Assembly: GCA_002697005.1 (NCBI GenBank) | Contig: NZUD01000026.1 | Location: 1-9,888 of the forward strand | Direction of reading: 5' to 3' | Source: Chloroflexota bacterium | GTDB lineage: Bacteria > Chloroflexota > Dehalococcoidia > UBA3495 | Length of the DNA: 9,888 bases | In this document: positions 5,176 to 9,888 of the stretch, piece by piece | Numbering within the stretch: position 1 is the first letter of the stretch | How the letters are laid out: each line of letters opens with the position of its first letter | Made by a program: the position numbers and the translations under genes | The notes under the pieces: generated by a model | The model's input: the letters and a program-made list of their open reading frames with translations, nothing else | Told to the model about the DNA's origin: nothing | Databases searched by the model: none

Positions 5176-7380
5176 CTAGTGATGGAACCGCTGCTGATTT
5201 TCGAACCCGACGGCGTCGGCGGCAATCAGCAGGTCCGGCCTATTGCCCCAGCGTTTCAGGAACCGCCCAAAATTCTTCCGGCTCAACTCGTCCCGCTGGT
5301 TATCATCCAGCTCGGTCCATTGGCGGTGTTCATGGCGCACCAAAGGCAGGCTCGAGTCGGCTATTATCTTAAAGCCTTTGTCCTTGAACTGGAAGCAATA
5401 GTCGATGTCCAGGTTACGATAGAAACGGAAGCACTCCCGCATTAACCCAACGGTATTGACCTCCTCCCTGCGAAACGCCATGCAATAGGCTTGCATAGCG
5501 TCGGCCTCTCCAGTGTCAACTTCTTCATGGAAGTGTTGCATGTCAGGAGTACTTAGCCCCCAAGGGCCAAAAATTCCTACCGCTGGGTCGTCGAGGGTAA
5601 GGGATACGGAATCTAGGATGTTGCCGGTTATCTCCGCCGAACCGTCCAAGACCACTATATTGCGTCCACGGCTCTGCATGAGACCAATGTTCTTGCTGGC
5701 GGCATCGCCGATGACGTGGTCACAGTGAACCACTCGTAATTCAGGGTGCTGTGTGAGCATCTCTTCCAGAAGTTCCCCAGTACCGTCCGTGGAGCCGTTG
5801 TCTATGACGAGGACTTCTATAGAGTAGTTTCCTGAGTGTTTTAGCATGCCTTCGATACAGCGTTTTACATCGCTAGGATACCCGTAAGCGTTCAATATAA
5901 ACGTGAAATCCAACTCGGGTGGCTGGTCCAGATAAGACTCAACTTCCCGCGATGACGACACCGAGGCCCACTTTTCCTGCCGCAGTTCTAAGGGCGTCTT
6001 GGGTCGGGCCCTTGTCCCAATCAGTGTGTCTTCAACCAGATAACCGTCGGACGCCAGCTGGCCGCGGAGGGAATCGGCGGTGGCATAATCGGACTGCTCC
6101 CTATGGCCGCCCCTGAGATCTAGAGTAGTGGTAATCTCGCTGGTAACGGCGTTCTCGGCCGGCGCCTTGTGCAGGTCTAGGCCGAACATCTCATCGAATT
6201 CCAACAATAGGTCCAATTTGGCACGTCCTGGCATTTCCGACCGAACCATCTCCCAGGTCAAAGCTAAGGCACGAGGCATGTCCAGGTCCGATTCAACGGC
6301 GTCCCAGAACTTGCGCCGGTACTCTTCTTTGTTGGAGTCATGGCCGCTCACTTCCGGCTCTTGGCTCCAGAGCCAAATACGATGCCGTAGGCCAGTCAGC
6401 GCCTTTTCGGCGGCCTTCAATGAAGTGAAGGTGAAGTTCATGCGGTGGCGGTAAAGGATGGTCATGCACAGGTAGCGGAAGGAGAGGGGCGAGAACCCGC
6501 GCTCAATGAGTTCTTCGATAAGGAAAACATTGCCAGCAGACTTGGCCATCTTGGCGCCGTCAGCCAGCAAGTGTTGCGCGTGTATCCAGTAATTGACGTG
6601 CTGGTGCTGGAAGGCAGCTTCGCTTTGGGCAATCTCGTCTTCGTGGTGAGGAAATACGTTGTCGACGCCGCCAGTGTGGATGTCAAAACTCTCTCCCAGG
6701 TACTTCGAAGCCATAGCCGAACACTCGATGTGCCAGCCGGGAAATCCCTCGCCCCAGGGGCTGGCCCATTTTACGTCGCGGCCAGGTTCTGCAGCCTTCC
6801 ACAACGTGAAGTCTCTGGGGTCTTTCTTCAAGGGGTCGGCTTCGGAGCGGACCCCCTCTAGGAGGTCACCGCCGAAATTGTTGGAAAGCTTTCCGTAGTT
6901 AGGGAATGAAGGAACATCGAAGTATAGGTTGCCGCCTTTCTCATAGGCGTGGCCGTTCGCGAGAAGAGTCTCATTGATGGCTATCATCTCTGGGATGTGT
7001 TCGCTGGCCCAGGGGAAGACGGTGGCTTCCATGATGTTCAGCCGCGCTTCGTCTCTGTGGAACCGGCCGGCATAAAGTTGGGCGATCTCTTGGATCGTCT
7101 TTCCCTCAGCCAGGGCCGCCATAATCATTTTGTCACCGCCAGTCTCGGCCAACTCCTGGCGCATATGGCCGACGTCGGTGATGTTTTTGATGTGGGTGAC
7201 TTGCATGCCACTGTGGATTAGCGAACGTCGCACCCAATCTGCCATGAGATAGGTGCGTAGGTTTCCGATATGGGCGTCGCGGTACACGGTGGGACCGCAG
7301 GTGTACATTTGAATAATCCCCGGCGTGGAGGGTTGTATCTCTTCAACCTTTTTTGCCAGGGTGTTGTAGATGCGGAGCAA
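5176..7380 (-). CDS. cysS: Cysteinyl-tRNA synthetase fused to a family 2 glycosyltransferase
   Basis: One uninterrupted frame encodes two complete modules. I place the start at TTG 7380: it gives Met-Leu-Arg-Ile-Tyr-Asn-Thr-Leu, aligns Cys28 with the first zinc ligand of E. coli CysRS, and has GAGG five bases upstream. A GTG at 7407 would add nine residues. Residues 1-468 are a full class I CysRS: the HIGH-type motif His-Ile-Gly-Asn (37-40), zinc ligands Cys28, Cys220, His245 and Glu249, the KMSKS-type motif Lys-Met-Ala-Lys-Ser (277-281), and the helical and C-terminal domains. After a linker (about 469-489), residues 490-690 form a GT2 domain with Asp527 in Ile-Asp-Asn-Gly-Ser-Thr-Asp-Gly-Thr, but Asp-Gly-Ser (579-581) instead of DxD. 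The synthetase charges tRNA-Cys in the cytoplasm; the role and acceptor of the GT2 part are unknown. There are no membrane helices. A thiol-biosynthesis ligase (MshC-like) is less likely because the tRNA-binding C-terminal domains are present. Confidence 0.9.
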   Translation of the reverse strand: MLRIYNTLAKKVEEIQPSTPGIIQMYTCGPTVYRDAHIGNLRTYLMADWVRRSLIHSGMQVTHIKNITDVGHMRQELAETGGDKMIMAALAEGKTIQEIAQLYAGRFHRDEARLNIMEATVFPWASEHIPEMIAINETLLANGHAYEKGGNLYFDVPSFPNYGKLSNNFGGDLLEGVRSEADPLKKDPRDFTLWKAAEPGRDVKWASPWGEGFPGWHIECSAMASKYLGESFDIHTGGVDNVFPHHEDEIAQSEAAFQHQHVNYWIHAQHLLADGAKMAKSAGNVFLIEELIERGFSPLSFRYLCMTILYRHRMNFTFTSLKAAEKALTGLRHRIWLWSQEPEVSGHDSNKEEYRRKFWDAVESDLDMPRALALTWEMVRSEMPGRAKLDLLLEFDEMFGLDLHKAPAENAVTSEITTTLDLRGGHREQSDYATADSLRGQLASDGYLVEDTLIGTRARPKTPLELRQEKWASVSSSREVESYLDQPPELDFTFILNAYGYPSDVKRCIEGMLKHSGNYSIEVLVIDNGSTDGTGELLEEMLTQHPELRVVHCDHVIGDAASKNIGLMQSRGRNIVVLDGSAEITGNILDSVSLTLDDPAVGIFGPWGLSTPDMQHFHEEVDTGEADAMQAYCMAFRREEVNTVGLMRECFRFYRNLDIDYCFQFKDKGFKIIADSSLPLVRHEHRQWTELDDNQRDELSRKNFGRFLKRWGNRPDLLIAADAVGFENQQRFHH

Positions 7381-7385
7381 AGGGA

Positions 7386-7393
7386 CCTCTTCT
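7386..7393 (-). promoter_or_regulatory. Ribosome binding site deciding the cysS start
   Basis: On the minus strand AGAAGAGG ends five bases before TTG 7380. The alternative GTG at 7407 has only a weak AGG four bases upstream. Together with the canonical CysRS N-terminus this favours the TTG. Confidence 0.55.
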
Positions 7394-7499
7394 ACCTGAG
7401 GTTGCACGCCTGATGTGGCGGGCTCAATCGTCTGGCCAGTTTAGCACGTTACCTGTCTCTGTGCCATAGAGAAATAACCCCTTACCGTCCTCATAATAG

Positions 7500-7682
7500 T
7501 TAAGAGGGTTCACGGGCGGCTGGTTTCACGTCAGAAAAATGGAATGTGAACGAATCCGAGGATGCCTGCACGTGGAAGGGAAAGTCTTCCAATCCAATCA
7601 GGTCGTCTATCATATATTCGCCCAAAGACAGCGTTCGGAGTCCGGCCGGCTGATCAGCGCTGAGGCGTTCATAATCCATCAC
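7500..7682 (-). CDS. Small hypothetical protein or gene remnant
   Basis: A 60-residue open frame between the CoA-transferase and cysS, on the same strand as both. It begins GTG-ATG (7682, 7679) and ends with TAA. The product is acidic and rich in aromatics, with stretches such as Gly-Glu-Tyr-Met-Ile-Asp-Asp-Leu-Ile-Gly that look protein-like, but I recognise no family. No ribosome site precedes the start. The frame stays open upstream to a TAG at 7758-7760 without an ATG, GTG or TTG, so it may be the tail of a decayed larger gene rather than a working one. The overlapping plus-strand frame (7539-7724) looks less protein-like. Confidence 0.3.
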   Translation of the reverse strand: MMDYERLSADQPAGLRTLSLGEYMIDDLIGLEDFPFHVQASSDSFTFHFSDVKPAAREPS

Positions 7683-7773
7683 TGGGTGAATGACCGGACC
7701 GAGACCCTCTTGCCACGATATTGATCTCTTTCTGCGCAGTGTGGGTGAAGAGATAGTCTAATCTCAACCTCTT

Positions 7774-9888
7774 CTAGGGATGGTACTGGACCACTGCTCC
7801 AGCCAGTTTCAAGGACTCAATCTGCTCTCCGGTGTACCCAGCCTCGCTGAGAATCTCGTCGGTTTCTGCCCCTAACATGGGAGTAGGCCGCCCGATCCGC
7901 ATGGGTGTCTCGGAGAGCTTGGCCACGCTACCCAGATGATCTGCCTGTCCGACGTTTGGATGGTCCCGGCCCACGATGAGGCCCGCCTTGCGGATGTCGG
8001 CGTCGTCCCGGAATTCTTCGACAACCCGGTTGGCGATGACGCTAACTCCGGTGGGGTTGACCAGTTCCGCCCATTGGTCCCGGTTCTTCCCAGTCAATAT
8101 CTCTGATAGAGATTCCGTAAGAGCCTTGTCGTTACCGTCGGCCATCCCTGAGAAATCAGATAACGCAGTGAAGCGCTCCCAGGCTTCGTCGTCAGGGCAA
8201 TGGAGATACATCCAACCGTCGGCAGCCTGGTAGAGGCGTGATTTGGCAGAAAACCCGCGGACTCCCAGCCCTTCCGGCTCGTTTCTTTCATACCCTTCGT
8301 AATCCAGGAAGTAGGGCGATTGAAGCAGTCCGGCAGTTAGTGCCAAGCCGCTGTTGACCGTCTGTCCCAGGCCGGTCCGGTTGCGTTCGTGGACGGCCAG
8401 GGCAACCGCGTAAGCTCCCATCAACCCGGTACCATAGTCGTTCATAGGATAGGGCAACAGTTTGGGGGCAGAGTCACGGCCACCGCGCCGCACCTGGATT
8501 CCACTGGTGGCCTGGGCCAGTTGTTCCCAGCCAGGACGCTCAGCCCAAGGGCCGTCGTAACCGAAGGCGTTCAGGGATGCGTGGATGATGTCTGGTTTGC
8601 GTTTCTTCATCTCGTCGTAGCTGATCCCGAGCCTGGCCAAGCTGGCGGCGCGGTTGTTCTCTACCACCACGTCGGCTGTCTCAAGTAGCTTGTAGAAGAC
8701 CGCCAATCCATCTGGGGTTTTTAGATTAATATTTATGCTGCGCTTGCCGCGGTTGACGTCGGTGTTGCCGGCGATATCGTAGGGACGCGACGGGTCGTCA
8801 ATCTTGATGACCTCCGCGCCGAACTCACCTAGTGTGCGGCCGCAGGTCGGCCCGGCCAGGACTATGCATAGGTCTAGCACCCGTATGCCCTCTAGGGCGC
8901 TCATAATGTTTTCGCGGGCCTCCGGGTAAGTCACTTCTCGCCCAGGGGCATTAATCTCGGCCATAATCTCTGATGTGTGCTCTCCCAGAGTTGGAGCGCG
9001 TCCCTGGATCTCCCCCGGTGTCCCTCGCAGCCGCACCTGTACTCCTGGCTGCTTCATGCGTCCATATTGCGCGTCGTTAATCTCCCTAACCATCTGGCCC
9101 GCGATGGCATGCTCGTGGACGAGCCATTCGTCGATGGTCTTGCAGATTGTGCCGACGCCACTGGCATCGGCGATGTCATCTTCCCATTGCTTGGCGGTCC
9201 GCTCCTTGAACATATTCTCGAAGCGATCCTTCCACATGGAGATAGTTTCATCGGATACGTTGGCGCCGTAGAGGTCTTCTAGGTCTTCGATCCAGTCGGG
9301 GCGGTTGGCGGCGGCCATCAGTTGGCTGACGAACCGCTGGTACATACCGTGCGATTGGAAGTACCGGCCGTCGGCGCACATGTATTGGTGGGACATGACG
9401 TTCCGGGGCAGGTTGAACAGGTCTGGAGGATCGATGTCGTAGAGCTTGACCAGGTGGCGTCCAATGGCCGAGAACATGGCGCTGTGCATGGGCACTTCGA
9501 TACGCTGGCCTTTACCGCTGCGATCCCTTGCCACCATGGCCATTGTCACCGAAACAGATGCCACGATAGCGGCGAAGGTACTGGCGGCCGGTAAGGGAAG
9601 GAACAACGGTTCTTCGGTGTTGTCATAGGGCTGGTAGACGCCAGTGGAGGCGGCGACGATCCCTTCCCAACCCCTCTCATTGCGGTGGGGGTTGTCTTCT
9701 CCGAAACCAGGAATGGAGACATATAGTAGTCTAGGATTGTTCTTGGAGAGGACTTCGTATCCGATGCCCAGCCGGTCGGCTACACCGGGGCGGTAGTTCT
9801 CTATAACGATGTCGGCCTTCTTGGCGAGGGCTCGCGCATTATCCTGGCCTTCGGGAGTTTTCAGGTCAAGTTCGATCGACCGTTTGCC
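7774..9888 (-). CDS. Tandem two-domain CaiB/BaiF (class III) CoA-transferase, N-terminus off window
   Basis: The frame is open from the window edge to TAG 7774-7776: 704 residues, with probably 65-70 N-terminal residues missing. It is one polypeptide with two CoA-transferase domains. The first (to about residue 320) begins in Gly-Lys-Arg-Ser-Ile-Glu-Leu-Asp-Leu and contains Glu-Asn-Tyr-Arg-Pro-Gly. The second starts at Leu-Glu-Gly-Ile-Arg-Val-Leu-Asp-Leu (about 332) and repeats the pattern: Arg-Gly-Lys-Arg-Ser, Ala-Asp-Val-Val-Val-Glu-Asn, and Arg-Thr-Gly-Leu-Gly-Gln. The Asp that forms the CoA anhydride in this family is present in domain 2 (Asp484, codon 8437-8439), but aligns with Ser103 (codon 9580-9582) in domain 1. 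These enzymes move CoA between carboxylic acids. The two-domain layout recalls DMSP CoA-transferase/lyase DddD, but substrate and orthology cannot be judged here. A TTG at 9606 lies inside domain 1 and is not the start. Confidence 0.9.
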   Translation of the reverse strand, partial: GKRSIELDLKTPEGQDNARALAKKADIVIENYRPGVADRLGIGYEVLSKNNPRLLYVSIPGFGEDNPHRNERGWEGIVAASTGVYQPYDNTEEPLFLPLPAASTFAAIVASVSVTMAMVARDRSGKGQRIEVPMHSAMFSAIGRHLVKLYDIDPPDLFNLPRNVMSHQYMCADGRYFQSHGMYQRFVSQLMAAANRPDWIEDLEDLYGANVSDETISMWKDRFENMFKERTAKQWEDDIADASGVGTICKTIDEWLVHEHAIAGQMVREINDAQYGRMKQPGVQVRLRGTPGEIQGRAPTLGEHTSEIMAEINAPGREVTYPEARENIMSALEGIRVLDLCIVLAGPTCGRTLGEFGAEVIKIDDPSRPYDIAGNTDVNRGKRSININLKTPDGLAVFYKLLETADVVVENNRAASLARLGISYDEMKKRKPDIIHASLNAFGYDGPWAERPGWEQLAQATSGIQVRRGGRDSAPKLLPYPMNDYGTGLMGAYAVALAVHERNRTGLGQTVNSGLALTAGLLQSPYFLDYEGYERNEPEGLGVRGFSAKSRLYQAADGWMYLHCPDDEAWERFTALSDFSGMADGNDKALTESLSEILTGKNRDQWAELVNPTGVSVIANRVVEEFRDDADIRKAGLIVGRDHPNVGQADHLGSVAKLSETPMRIGRPTPMLGAETDEILSEAGYTGEQIESLKLAGAVVQYHP

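Noticed and set aside
7408..7500. TATTAT and TAAACT as -10 boxes for cysS
   Set aside because: Neither has a matching -35 sequence about 17 bases upstream on the minus strand.
7539..7724. Plus-strand 61-codon frame in the cysS upstream gap
   Set aside because: No ribosome site and opposite in direction to all neighbours; the minus-strand frame there looks more protein-like.
7747..7774. Possible terminator after the CoA-transferase (GAGAT/ATCTC and GAAGAG/CTCTTC pairs)
   Set aside because: The stems are only 5-6 bp, compete with each other, and no T-run follows on the minus strand.
8975..9594. Several plus-strand frames of 90-100 codons opposite the CoA-transferase
   Set aside because: They are antisense to a clearly conserved protein, lack ribosome sites and have no recognisable motifs.

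Overview
The window has moderate GC content and a typical bacterial gene density. It fits an uncultured bacterium, possibly a Chloroflexota (Dehalococcoidia/SAR202-like) lineage. That guess rests on the style of the DUF429 protein and on the presence of a large CaiB/BaiF CoA-transferase; no marker gene in the window settles it. I see no transposase, integrase, tRNA, rRNA or CRISPR array.

Layout. On the plus strand, positions 1-2748 hold the 3' end of a geranylgeranyl-reductase-like flavoprotein, then a membrane ClpP-class protease of the NfeD family, then an SPFH/stomatin-like protein. The last two are the classic NfeD-stomatin pair. The pair ends at a strong, probably bidirectional terminator (2771-2808). 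Two further hairpins lie in the convergent intergenic gap. From 2960 to 9888 every gene is on the minus strand. Read in the direction of transcription these are: a tandem two-domain CaiB/BaiF CoA-transferase (start off the window, stop at 7774); a doubtful small ORF (7500-7682); a cysteinyl-tRNA synthetase fused in frame to a family 2 glycosyltransferase (5176-7380); a 473-base intergenic region with a good promoter and inverted repeats; a MeaB/ArgK G3E-type GTPase (3749-4702); and a DUF429 protein (2960-3598).

How the genes relate. NfeD and the SPFH protein probably act together at the membrane. MeaB and the CoA-transferase both point to acyl-CoA metabolism, but no mutase is present in the window to partner MeaB.

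Most unusual points: (1) the CysRS-glycosyltransferase fusion, where the synthetase half keeps all expected catalytic and zinc residues but the glycosyltransferase half has lost the second Asp of DxD; (2) a fused CoA-transferase whose N-terminal domain has Ser where the catalytic Asp belongs, while the C-terminal domain keeps it; (3) a DUF429 protein with Gly in place of a normally conserved Asp; (4) an SPFH protein with no N-terminal membrane anchor; (5) a predicted promoter with an overlapping inverted repeat upstream of meaB.
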